From Ryuthela nishihirai (Eukaryota; Arthropoda; Arachnida; Araneae; Heptathelidae), in the NCBI GenBank assembly GCA_038380435.1, contig JAWZYU010000034.1, positions 22,857,404 through 22,921,403 of the forward strand: a stretch of DNA of 64,000 nucleotides, given 5' to 3'. Under the pieces are notes generated by a model that was not told the origin of the DNA, ran no database searches, and saw nothing but the letters and a program-made list of their open reading frames with translations. The translations under genes and the position numbers were made by a program. This document shows, piece by piece, positions 11,795 through 21,846 of this stretch (the stretch's first letter is position 1; each line of letters starts with the position of its first letter).

Positions 11795-12050
11795 GATTCC
11801 TCCGATCTGAGGAGACCCTCCTCCATTGTCTCTGAGTTGGTGTTTTCTATGGCAACTCTATGCTTCATACTCCTGGTACAGCCTATAGTCCTAACTGTGT
11901 ATCATGTAGCACAATTGAGACTGTATCTCACTTTCTGCTGAACTGCCCCTGCTACAATGCTGAAAGAGAAACTTTGTTTCGGGTGCTTCATGCTATCAGA
12001 AAAATAGATCATTCCATTTCCTCCCTTCTTGGTATCCACTAGAACAAGAA
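11795..12050 (+). pseudogene. 3' fragment of a Jockey/R1-type LINE ORF
   Basis: A 60-codon stretch (11860-12042) contains CVSCSTIETVSHFLLNCPCYNAERETLF, the zinc-knuckle-like C/H pattern (C-x2-C-x8-H-x4-C) near the C terminus of many Jockey/R1 pol proteins. No RT is attached. Confidence 0.6.
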
Positions 12051-12124
12051 GTCACAGTGAACGTGCATGTGACTACTTATTGATTTCTTTCAGAACATTG
12101 GCCTCTTCTGCAAGGTCTAATGAT

Positions 12125-12760
12125 TCTTGTTTTACCACTTCTGTGTTAACGAGATTAGTATAGTTAATAGATTCGTAGATTCCCTTAGAAGTTTGTTTGT
12201 TGTGTTAGCAGAGAGACAGTATCTTCTGCTATCTTGTTTTCCTGTTGTGACTAGTGTATCGAGCCCCTCATTGGAGGCTAATTTCACCATGCTCTTACAA
12301 CACCTTGAACCTTTGAACTTTAATTTGTTGGACCAAGTTACCCATTTCCAGTCTTCCACAATCCATTGGTGATGTTCCTTTGCCTGCTCTAGCCTCATAG
12401 CTGGTGATGTGCTGTTAGCAAGAGTACTTGATGACGGAATTGTCTGCCATCATACAACTAATGGTCTTTGCACAAACCTTTATAACTGCCCCATTATTGA
12501 AATTCAGCATTATCATTTGCACTGTGGCCCACCATTCCAACACAAGAGAGGCAACCTTGAGCATCAGTGGCCTGGTTATGGCCAAATTTTTTCTGGCAGC
12601 TGCAGGTTTTGATGTAGTCCTGGTACATGCATGTGACAGTTGCACATGGACATTCTACAGTCGCGGATATGGAGCAAACCATCTTCCATACACCAACTAT
12701 CTGCCCACGATTGAACTCACTCAGGTTGCCATGTTTACCCATCACATCATTCACAGGTAC
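12125..12760 (-). pseudogene. Tc1-like transposase remnant
   Basis: Read on the minus strand: an N-terminal part (around 12745-12494) with GKHGNLSEFNRGQIVGVWKM, the start typical of Tc1 transposases. Further downstream (12398-12310) comes HHQWIVEDWKWVTWSNKLKF, matching the W..E.W..V.WSDESRF box around the first catalytic Asp. The Asp position reads Asn here. Frameshifts and gaps show it is dead. Confidence 0.7.
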
Positions 12761-13204
12761 ATTATACAACAGGTAAGTATCTGACCTATTTATAGGATGC
12801 AAGGGATTTCTGCTAGCTGCATTATTGTGGTAGAGTTGGGCAAATTTGTGGATTATGTATAATAAATTGTGCTTTCCATGTATATAATTCACTTGTAAAG
12901 GTTGTTTTGTTATTGTAAACTTAGCAACCATTTGTTTCTATGATAGCCTGTATTATATCAGCTATACCCATAAGCCAGTGGTGCTCAACATGTGACATAT
13001 GTACTGTACTTGGCATATTGTAACTCTAAAAATGGCATATGAATATTTTTCAAGATAATTATTTTAATGTAAATATTTGGAACATACTTTTACTTCATTT
13101 GACAGAAGTGTAATCATAATAATCATAATTTTGCCAAGTAGAAAATTTTATAGCAACCTAATATATATATAGTATATTATACTCCTAATTGTTGTTTAAT
13201 TGTT

Positions 13205-13362
13205 AATTTAGAATCAAAAGTATCTAGTTTCCTGTTATGTTTACAAAGTGTCCACATTACACTACCATAACTAACCCTAGAAAAAACCAAACTATTATAC
13301 AGTCTAATTTTAGTCTGTATACGCCTATTTCTCCACACTCTCCATAGATTCTTAAAATTGCC
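13205..13362 (-). mobile_element. LINE-alpha tail fragment
   Basis: About 150 bp matching the 3' region of copy A at about 4058-4215 (CTAGTTTCCTGTTAT, CCATAACTAACCCTAGAAA, CGCCTATTTCTCCACACTC). Confidence 0.85.
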
Positions 13363-13400
13363 AGAATGATAAAATTATAGATATATCACAAAATATACAC

Positions 13401-13589
13401 ATGGAAGTGATTGAATTAAAATGTAAGAGAATATTAAAAAAGAAGTTTGAGGAACTTAGTGTAATTCATGCAGCAGATGATGCTATCCAGTTTTGGAAAT
13501 TATTGCTTTTCAAAAATTTTCCAAATATTAGAACTTTTGTGCAGGGATATGTTATCTGCTATTTTGCAGGTACTTTAAAAATCTGGTAA
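13401..13589 (+). pseudogene. hAT transposase C-terminal fragment
   Basis: A 62-codon ORF with LKKKFEELS ... FWKLLLFKNFPNIRTFVQ, similar in layout to the dimerisation region of hAT/ZBED5- and FAM200-like transposases (FW...FP.....A). The expected C-terminal continuation with STYLCE is not intact. It supports the hAT reading of the surrounding element. Confidence 0.5.
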
Positions 13590-13740
13590 ATCTCGCAACA
13601 GCAAAATCACAATCTGAAGTCAACAAAAAACTGACTTCATAAATACTGGTAGTAAATTCCTTTTTGTTTAGAATTATTTTGGTTTTAATATGTGTACTTG
13701 CAAATTGCTTGAAGTTTTAAAAAGTTACTCATATTAATAC

Positions 13741-14516
13741 TGTAACACTCCAAAAGATTATCAAGCTTCTTTACTCTGGACCTTTTGACTTATCCAAATC
13801 AAAACTCCAGATAGCATATCAGGTGCCAGGTAATATTAATTTGCAAATAATGTTAATTAAGTATATGGACATTACTTATTGAGTAAGAGATCAAAAAGAT
13901 TGTCAAAATATTGAAATCATAAATCTTAATCAAAATCAGTTATTGTAGCTCAAGTGAAAAATAGAAAAGTCAAATATATATAACAAAGTTTATTTCCAAA
14001 AAATTCAAGACTCGCCATATATATATACTGATGAATACAAAAGTGTGAGCATCTAAAAGCTCCATCTATAAATACAACTCTAAAAAAACCACTATTAACA
14101 TCTACTGACTACTAATGTCTCCCTTCACCACCTTCCAGCTAACATTTCTCATTCTGATTACTAACATCTTCCTCCGTCTACGGACAATTAGCTTCCTAAT
14201 TCCATACTAACTCTGTGACCTAACGTTACTTAGTATAACATGCAGCATACAACTGACACGTGTGAGTTGCATGCTGGGTAAAACATTTGCATAATCTGAT
14301 GATCGCGCGCTAGCTATGACGCAAGAGGGTGTGTGTCCTTAATGTGAACATTAGTGGCTATCAATCAAAAGTCAGAGTTGCACATGTGCAATTCCTTTGG
14401 CGGATTGGAAGAGGGAAAAGTGATAAGTCCAACTGAATTATAAATCCCAAAAATGATAAATATAATGTAAATAAAGTAAAGCTGATTTAAGGAAAAGTGA
14501 ATGGGTGGACCATTCA
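13741..14516 (-). repeat. 3' LTR of the older retrotransposon
   Basis: Direct repeat of 22518-23607 without its SINE. It contains TGTGACCTAACGTTACTTA and GCATGCTGGGTAAAACATT in both copies. The two LTRs differ by many substitutions and indels, so the insertion is old. Confidence 0.85.
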
Positions 14517-14528
14517 ACTCCCCCTACC

Positions 14529-16989
14529 AAAGGGAGTCAAAATTTGACTTAACAGATTTTGATGAGCAATTTTGAATAAAAGGATACTTCCTACGTCATT
14601 TACATATTGCTGAACATAAATAAAGTAATAAGTATGATTACGCATATTTAATAAGACGATCTACTCTCACATCAACACAATCTTCCATCACAACCAAAGG
14701 CACCTCCTCCCATTACTTCTAGCATGGTTTATAGCTACCTATTGTAAATACATACCAATAGCTGTGGCACTTAACTGCGTACAAGTGTTAATCGGTCTAA
14801 CTAGTATCACATTATGATACAATTCCAAAAGTTGCATACTATAACCTTCACAAAAAAGCTTGTTAATCTCACTCCAAATCTGCTTATCTTCTAAAAAAGA
14901 TTAAAGAAAAAATTGAAAAAGTAGATGAAATTCTGCTCTTTCACAGAATATAATTGCAGATGCATCAACTGGGGTATATATGTAACTTCTACTTATTCCC
15001 CTAACAACAAATCATGTACGCAAACTCTAATCTTCCTTGCCTACCATACATAAAAAAATGGGTATTGGTACTCTGTTGAATCCTCCTAACTGCAAACACA
15101 TGAAGCTAAAAATTTCATTTTACAAACAAGTGGGAGTGTAATCATCTGCTAAAACTTCACCTAAACATAATAAATTGTGAGCTAACTGAAATAAAAATAG
15201 CATTTATTGCCTTCCCTCATCGAGCTTTACATCCCCCTCCCAAAGAAGTTTTGCTAGTGACCATCTCAGTCAAACTAGACTTTGCTGTTGGGGACAGCTC
15301 AAAGTAGGTACAGAAACTTCAAGACATCATGGTCAGCTCATATATGTGTAAACAAATGCTGCTAATGTCATCCTGATAATTACACATCATTGATGCATCA
15401 TTGACACATACACATCTTATCTAAGAGTAAAGAAAAGCTGTAACAGTAATTTATGTGATACTAACATTTCATCAAATAAAATTCCATTCACGTTTTATAA
15501 TAAGAATCAATTTGAACACAAAAATGCACTTCAAATATATAAACACACTTTCCAATACAATTTATATACTCACTGTATACTAAATTCGCTTTCATTCTCA
15601 TCATTCACATCCATAAACTTTTTATAATTCCTAAATTTCTAAACTTATAACACTCAATTCAGGCTTCCAATCAGCAAAAAAACTCCAATAGTTCATAAAT
15701 ACACTTGAAATTACATTAATACAATATATAACTCTTTGTGGTTCAACTAGAATTTCAGATGAACTAGAATAAATAAAAAATTTCTAACCATTTCACATTG
15801 TAAACTCAAACTATAAACCTTGAATAGTAAATTCATTTTTCAAAAAAAAAATATTGAAACTCTAAAGTTGCAACATTAAATTAAACATTTCAAAATTTCT
15901 AAGTATAAAGAAAAATAAATAATCTTCAATCGTCTCCATCTTCATCTATTTCAGAGAAAAGAAATAAAACATCATAAATAATTAGTGCCACAGTTGAAGA
16001 AGAATAATATACTTAAATTTTTATTGTTGGTACTCTCCTGCAATAAATCATCATTCAGTCGTTTCCCAGTGACTTTATTCCCATGTCAATCAATAAGCTA
16101 GGTGTAAGGCACTTTTGAATATCTCATTAGTGATGTCATCTATTCTATGTTGACTACTTCATTGCAGTCATCTTGTTGACATCTCGTCACTATGTGCTTG
16201 TCTTTGAAGAGCCTGGCTTATTGCTGCCTGCTTCTAAATAATGCATCAACAGTTGAAAATTTCTTAACTGATTAGATTCATCATGGTTTTTTTACACTCA
16301 AAACAGTTTCTGGGATTCTTGGCTTATTTTCATCTAACAGTTCTTCATTAACATTATTTTCCTTTACAGCCTCTAATTAAACCTTTTTTCTCATTAACAA
16401 TTTCAGCACTATTTTCCTTTAAAAATTCTACTTCAAAAACTTTTTAAACTAATTTTATGCTATTTTCCTTTAAAACTATTTCAAAAAATTTATCGTTATC
16501 AATTTGCTTTTTTAAATCTAAATTATTTAAACCAATAGAAAAGTTTTCAGTTTCTTCTTGAACATTTTGCTTTGGACTACAAGATAAATTAGAAATTCCA
16601 CTGGACAGTGACTGCAATTTCAATGCACAGTTGTGGTTAATTTCATCTAAAACTTTCTCAGGTAAACATGAAAGATCAGCTTTTACATCATTTTGATCTA
16701 TTAATTCAGTTTTTTCGTGACAAGGCTTTACAAAAGATAATTCTATAACATTATGTGTACCAACAGTTGCAAGACATAACTCATGAGAGGGCTTTTTTTT
16801 TGAGGAACTTCAGTCTCTCTCTTCAAAGATCCTAATTTAAGTTTTCCGAAATGCCGTTTTTTCTGTAGTGGGTATTTATTTTTATTTATTTATTGCTCCA
16901 TGCACCCTAGTCAGCCACAAAAATTTCATCTGAAAGTTTCTCTGTTATTCATAGCAAAAGTTTTTGGTCTAATTTCATTGTTTGAAGCT
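14529..16989 (-). other. Decayed internal region of the older LTR element
   Basis: AT-rich and riddled with stops on both strands. By position it should be the former pol region. I found no protease, RT or integrase motif and cannot assign it further. Confidence 0.4.
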
Positions 16990-18057
16990 TGATGTGGAAC
17001 ATAATCTCTGCTTCATTCGTTCTGCATTGTTGTAGGTGCATTCAATGCAAATTGTCAGGACTGTAACTTGTGGTCATGCGGAAGTCATTTTGCCTGACTC
17101 AACCTGTTATCTCTGCTTGGGTGAGGATTGCATCCATCGTTGATTTAATGCAGTTTTTTCAGATTCTCTTTGTGGTGTATTGCCGAGCCAATTTGATTAA
17201 AGTTTGAAATTAAATTTACATTTAATACTTCTAAAAATTCTTTTATGGGCAAAAATAATTGAGACATAATGCAGTTTGTTATTTCAATCTCAGTGGCATC
17301 AGCATTGTACAGCTGGTATAACTACTGTACCCCAGATGAATTTTTCGATATCATCTCCTTCCATTTGTCTGTGTGAAAAAAGTTTTGTAGCTAGATGTGT
17401 CAAGTCATTGTAAGGAGGATAAATTTTCAAAAGTTCGTTTTTAAAATCTTCCCAAAATTCTGTCATGATGACATCCTATGTTATTCCACCATTGCTTAGC
17501 ACATCCAATTGAATAAGATACTGCAAAAACCACCTTTTTGTTGCTGGGTACTTCATGTAAATGGAAATTCTCTTCCATAGACTTGACAAACGTCCATAAT
17601 GATGGACTTTTCAAACTGTCGAACTTTATCTCGGGTAAAAGTCAATTAACATATAATAAATGGGTTGGCAACTCATCGTTGAGGCAGTTGATAATACTTT
17701 GTTCTATCACTTGCATCTGATGGAACAAAAAATGGAACCTTACTTTCAAAGTTTATTGATTCGACATTGCATTGTTCATATATATAGTTTATTGAACTGA
17801 CATAGCATTGTCAGCAAATTTAGGGGTTGTTGTCGTTCCCCTTTTCTCCCAAGGCACCCCCTTTTCTCCCGAGGCCCTTTAAGCAGATTCATTAACATTT
17901 CTGCTTCTTTCATCTCATCCTGCAACCTAACTTTTACTTTTTCTAAGTCAAGAGTCGTTATGCTAGAATTGGCCATGTTACTAGCAGACATGTTTAGCAG
18001 TCTGCAAAAATTTTGAATTTTGGAAATTTTGAAACTTTTTTTTATTTTGAACAGCAC
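16990..18057 (-). pseudogene. Gag remnant of the older LTR retrotransposon
   Basis: Minus-strand pieces in several frames: an N-terminal piece with a charged helix (MANSSITTLDLEKVKVRLQD, around 17960-17900), then ENFHLHEVPSNKKVVFAVSY, then GCAKQWWNN (about 17505-17480). The last is the capsid W box of metavirus-type Gag (..R...W...). Several frameshifts and stops separate these parts. Confidence 0.7.
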
Positions 18058-18376
18058 TCAAAGGTACTGCTATACAACAATACAATACTAAAGCTATACT
18101 AAGCTTGCAAAAATAAACTTGCTTATCAAAAAGTTTATCTATCGTGTGTCTGGACACTTCTAATCTTTACATACATACAATAAAGATCTTAACTATCAGC
18201 AATAACTGCACTGAAACTTCGGTAGCTTTAACCAATACAAAAGTTAAGCTTCTTGCTCAACAAAATTTTCGGCTAAGCTGTCATTAAATCTATGATTGGT
18301 ATAGCTAATGAGCTCAAAAATTTGTTAACTTTGACAGTCACATTAAATAGCATACAATTTATACATATGTATATAT

Positions 18377-18999
18377 TGTTGCGGATTACAAAAATGGATA
18401 GCCGCTGAGCGTGAGTATTAAAAGCTATATTTCAAAACCAAATTCAATACAAGGTAAATTGTTACAAAGGAAATATGGATGAAGTATCTTATCAACAAAT
18501 CAACTATTAACATGCACAAGTCATCAATCTTCCTGCGTAGAGCACACAATATCAGCTCTGTGTATTTTACTAAATACTACCTTTTACTTGATTTACCAGG
18601 TCACCCGAAGATCTTCACTCGCAAACCAATTCTCGTCCTTTGCTAATAACTTTTCACACACTAGCCGAACAAAAAGACAGTCCGTGTAGACATTCGAAGT
18701 TAGCCATAAAAGTTCCCACTTTTATACTTCCGCGTATACACAACACATCAAGTTACTTCTTGATACTTAACGATAAAAGATCCCACTTTTATCCTTCCGT
18801 GTATACACAACACATCAAGTTACTTCTTGATACTTACGCGCACTGTCTCAGAACAGCTCACCGTCCATTTTCGAACTCACCGACCGTTACAATACAACGA
18901 CCGTTAACGCTCCACTCTCCTTCTCCAAATTCTCCCAACGTTCTTATTCGTTGGCTGAAACTTTTTGCTTTCGGTTGCCAGATTCCTTCTGTCGTAACA
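18377..18999 (-). repeat. 3' LTR of the thymidine phosphorylase retroelement
   Basis: Apparently identical to 21847-22469. On the + strand it starts TGTTGCGGATTAC and ends CTTCTGTCGTAACA. The ORF stop codon lies inside it at 18904. It includes the same two 67-bp promoter repeats as the 5' LTR. Confidence 0.97.
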
Positions 19000-21816
19000 C
19001 TGCCCCCTTCCTAGGTCTTGTTCGTCCCGAACAATTCTGGATTCCAAAGCTTCTTCAGTTCTTCGATGAAACATGGCCAAACGATCCACGTGAACCACCT
19101 TGCACTTTGTAGCTGGACATCGACGAATGCGATATACCACGTCTGTGTCAAAATGAAAGCGAATCTCATTATGACGTAGATTTCTTTTCTGACTGAAGCC
19201 TCGTCCACAAACATAATACGTGTAAGGCCTATAGCCCTTGTGAACACGTTTATGTCTCTGCAGGGAGAAGAATCGACTAAGAGTTTTCGTGCAAAACCTG
19301 TAAAAAGTTTTCTTCTTTGTCGAAAGTTTTCTTCTTTGGATTTTTACTTCTATCAACAGTAACAAGGAATGAAAGTCATTAGTGACATAAAATCTAGGGA
19401 GGAGTTTCATCCTCCAGTCTGACCCTTTTGTCAGTTGACTTTCACTTAATTCAGAACTGTCGTGATGAACCTTCAGCCATATTTCACCTGATTCAATTTG
19501 ATCCCCAAGGTGCTTCACAATTATATCAGCTCCATAATTCTTTTTAGCGCTTCGGTCCATCTCCTCCTTCCATACTCTTGCTAGAACTGCAGCTTCTAAT
19601 CCGACAACCTTACCTGTTTCTCCTGTATAAGTGAAATCAGTGATGTGTCGGGCTGCTAGCAATATTTTTTCTGTTTTACCTTCACATAGCCAGCTTGCAA
19701 CATCTTCAGATACTCCTTGTTCTATTAACATGTTACGAAACTTGTTCAAAGCATTGCCGTTATGCAGAATCTTGCAGACACGTGATGCTTCATCTACCCT
19801 ATTATCCACAATGTTCACCAAACGCAGAAGTTCTCCTCCTAACTCTTCGACGAGCTCTTGCAGTTCCAAGGATCCGTTACCAAGGAAACACTGAACAGCT
19901 TCCATCACTTCCAGAGAGTTGTCAACAGAGTTTTCAAGAGGTGAATCCATGTTGCTGATAACAGCTGAACTCTTCATTCCACGAGCTTGTGATGCTGCAA
20001 CCATTTTCTTAACTAAATCAACAGCGTCTTCTGTACTGATGAGATCAATAGCTCCTTTTCCGAATTCAACATCATAAACCAAAGCGCACACTCCTTCAGC
20101 CAGCTTTTTGGACACAATTGAGCATCTCATTAGAGGAACGCTATCTACGGTAGCCGTCAGATCCTTGCAGCGGTAAATCTCCTTATCTGTTGGCACCAGC
20201 TCCTCTGTCTGTCCTACGATGCAGCATCCGACGTCTTCCATCATCTGCTCGATTTTATCTTTAGTGCAGTCGACTGTGAAGCCAGGGATGGATTCCAATT
20301 TGTCCAGAGTATCTCCCTTCAATTGGAGAGCACGACCGGAGATCATAGGGACCTTGAGACCTAAAGCAGCAAGTGCAGGAGCCAAGACAAGACTCACTTT
20401 GTCGCTGACACCTCTTGTGCTGTGTTTATCCACCATCCGATGGCGCCACTCGGGTCTCCAGCAAAACACATGACCCGAGGAGGTCATAGTTGCTGTTTCT
20501 TCCGAATTCACCTTCTTGGAGCTCTCATTGTAATTAACCAGGGAAATATCAGTCATGATTGCCAAATTGTTCATTCTGGAGATCAGCGACGAGTTTTGTA
20601 ACATATTGTCCACTTTAGAGCTCTTGTAGTCGTGATAAAACTTTTCTATATCCTTATAATCTAAATGGTTATAATGCCCAAATCTGCACATTGACTGTTC
20701 AAAGAAATTCAGCGTGGCTAGGTTGAAATTATCTGAGGGATTCACTTCTCTCTGATCGTAACTCTGAGGCTTAGTTTCATCCAGAAAGTTAGTCTTTGAA
20801 GTACTGTCTCTGCCTGAAGCTCCTTTACTAGCATCACCTGTTACGCTTCTAAGCCATTCTTCGGAATTCTTCTTTCTTAAATCCCCACTTTCTATAAACG
20901 ATTCGAGTGTGGCTATATGCTTCGGTAAAATCTCTCCGACTTCCCCGGTAACGTCGAATGGCACTTTGTTTCTATGATGAATGGACGCCTCTTCTTTACT
21001 CGGACCACTCTGCGAAACGTAAACTCTGTTTCGTTCCCCCTCATTACCACTCGTTACTCTGCCTTTGCGATAATTGTCCATGACGCATTTTGCTGACGGC
21101 GAGGAATAGAATACCTTTCGTGTGGATCTCTCTTCAGATCGTGACAGACTTGTATACCTAGGTATTTTGAAGTGCAAAGCGTACTGTATAGTCTCACAGC
21201 TCTCTGATCTGTGTGATTGTTCTTCACAGTTCCTAGACATGTCACCAGCGACATAGACACTCTGCCATGCATTACCAGTAGTTGCGTGGTCAAAGGCATT
21301 ATCTGCGCTATCTCTACGATTCTTGATTTCCAGTAGCAGATCCACATTTTTATATGCGTTGCCTTTCTCTTTTTCTTTTCCATGTTTACAATCTAACTTA
21401 ATACTATCAAGATCATCTTTTTCACTGACAAATTCAACATTTAAACTATTGCATTGTCTATTGAGTTCGGTTTTATGATCCTTGAAGTGATCAATAATCT
21501 TACCAACTCGAGAAGCCACTTCAGCTCTCATCTCAGTATTTTGTGCGGCCAGGTCACCTATTTTATTTCTCAACTCATTATTTTGTGCGGCCATTTCGGC
21601 TTTCAAATCATCTTTTTGAGAAACTATCTCAGTTCTCAACTCATTATTTTGTGCGGCCATTTCGCTATTTTGACTTTTAATGTCATTCATCTGTGTAGCC
21701 ATATCAGTCATCTGGTCACCTATTTTATCGCTTTGGGCAGCTATATCGGCTTTCATATCGGCTTTCAAGTCATTTAACAACTTTACTAATTCATCCATAC
21801 TTCTAGTTAACGGCAT
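18904..21816 (-). CDS. Mosaic retroelement ORF with thymidine phosphorylase homology (970 aa)
   Basis: Starts 30 nt inside the 5' LTR edge. Residues 1-125 are a heptad-rich coiled coil with repeated AAQNNELR blocks, probably Gag N-terminus. Residues 126-442 are not recognised. About 443-795 match thymidine phosphorylase without introns: VDKHSTRGVSDKVSLVLAP, LDKLESIPGF, GCCIVGQ, LTATVDSVPL, SKKLAEG and a C-terminal WLKVH segment. With an offset of 380 to E. coli DeoA numbering, K84, H85, S86, S95, S113, T123, S186 and K190 are retained, but G88 is Arg, G91 is Ser, G122 is Asp and R171 is Lys. The N-terminal helical domain of the enzyme is absent, so activity is doubtful. About 836-888 are two C2H2 fingers, each with its first Cys replaced by Tyr (839, 867). 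About 889-930 resemble the end of gypsy pol (VVYRIRR, VVHVDRLA, RDEQ). Homologies are from memory of the families. Confidence 0.93.
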   Translation of the reverse strand: MPLTRSMDELVKLLNDLKADMKADIAAQSDKIGDQMTDMATQMNDIKSQNSEMAAQNNELRTEIVSQKDDLKAEMAAQNNELRNKIGDLAAQNTEMRAEVASRVGKIIDHFKDHKTELNRQCNSLNVEFVSEKDDLDSIKLDCKHGKEKEKGNAYKNVDLLLEIKNRRDSADNAFDHATTGNAWQSVYVAGDMSRNCEEQSHRSESCETIQYALHFKIPRYTSLSRSEERSTRKVFYSSPSAKCVMDNYRKGRVTSGNEGERNRVYVSQSGPSKEEASIHHRNKVPFDVTGEVGEILPKHIATLESFIESGDLRKKNSEEWLRSVTGDASKGASGRDSTSKTNFLDETKPQSYDQREVNPSDNFNLATLNFFEQSMCRFGHYNHLDYKDIEKFYHDYKSSKVDNMLQNSSLISRMNNLAIMTDISLVNYNESSKKVNSEETATMTSSGHVFCWRPEWRHRMVDKHSTRGVSDKVSLVLAPALAALGLKVPMISGRALQLKGDTLDKLESIPGFTVDCTKDKIEQMMEDVGCCIVGQTEELVPTDKEIYRCKDLTATVDSVPLMRCSIVSKKLAEGVCALVYDVEFGKGAIDLISTEDAVDLVKKMVAASQARGMKSSAVISNMDSPLENSVDNSLEVMEAVQCFLGNGSLELQELVEELGGELLRLVNIVDNRVDEASRVCKILHNGNALNKFRNMLIEQGVSEDVASWLCEGKTEKILLAARHITDFTYTGETGKVVGLEAAVLARVWKEEMDRSAKKNYGADIIVKHLGDQIESGEIWLKVHHDSSELSESQLTKGSDWRMKLLPRFYVTNDFHSLLLLIEVKIQRRKLSTKKKTFYRFCTKTLSRFFSLQRHKRVHKGYRPYTYYVCGRGFSQKRNLRHNEIRFHFDTDVVYRIRRCPATKCKVVHVDRLAMFHRRTEEALESRIVRDEQDLGRGQCYDRRNLATESKKFQPTNKNVGRIWRRRVER
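19000..19011 (-). other. Polypurine tract of the young LTR element
   Basis: The minus strand reads GGAAGGGGGCAG immediately before the 3' LTR (TGTTACGAC). It is the expected plus-strand primer, and it is translated as part of the ORF. Confidence 0.85.
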
Positions 21817-21826
21817 TCAATAAATT

Positions 21827-21844
21827 ATCCCGCTTCTGACACCA
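21827..21844 (-). other. Primer binding site, tRNA-Leu-like
   Basis: The minus strand reads TGGTGTCAGAAGCGGGAT two bases after the 5' LTR. It is complementary to the 3' end of an animal tRNA-Leu (…CCCACTTCTGACACCA) except for one base, as recalled from Drosophila tRNA-Leu. Confidence 0.8.
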
Positions 21845-21846
21845 AA

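Noticed and set aside
18368..18376. A defined target duplication for the young LTR element
   Set aside because: Both flanks are AT dinucleotide repeats, so ATAT/ATATAT matches are expected by chance and cannot prove the duplication.
18640..19014. Plus-strand 124-codon ORF, repeated at 22110-22541
   Set aside because: It lies in the two LTRs; the duplication is due to the LTRs, and the sequence has no protein motif.
18904..21816. A normal host thymidine phosphorylase gene in the SGSM3 intron
   Set aside because: It lacks the N-terminal domain, is fused in frame to retroelement sequence, and sits exactly between paired LTRs with primer site and polypurine tract.
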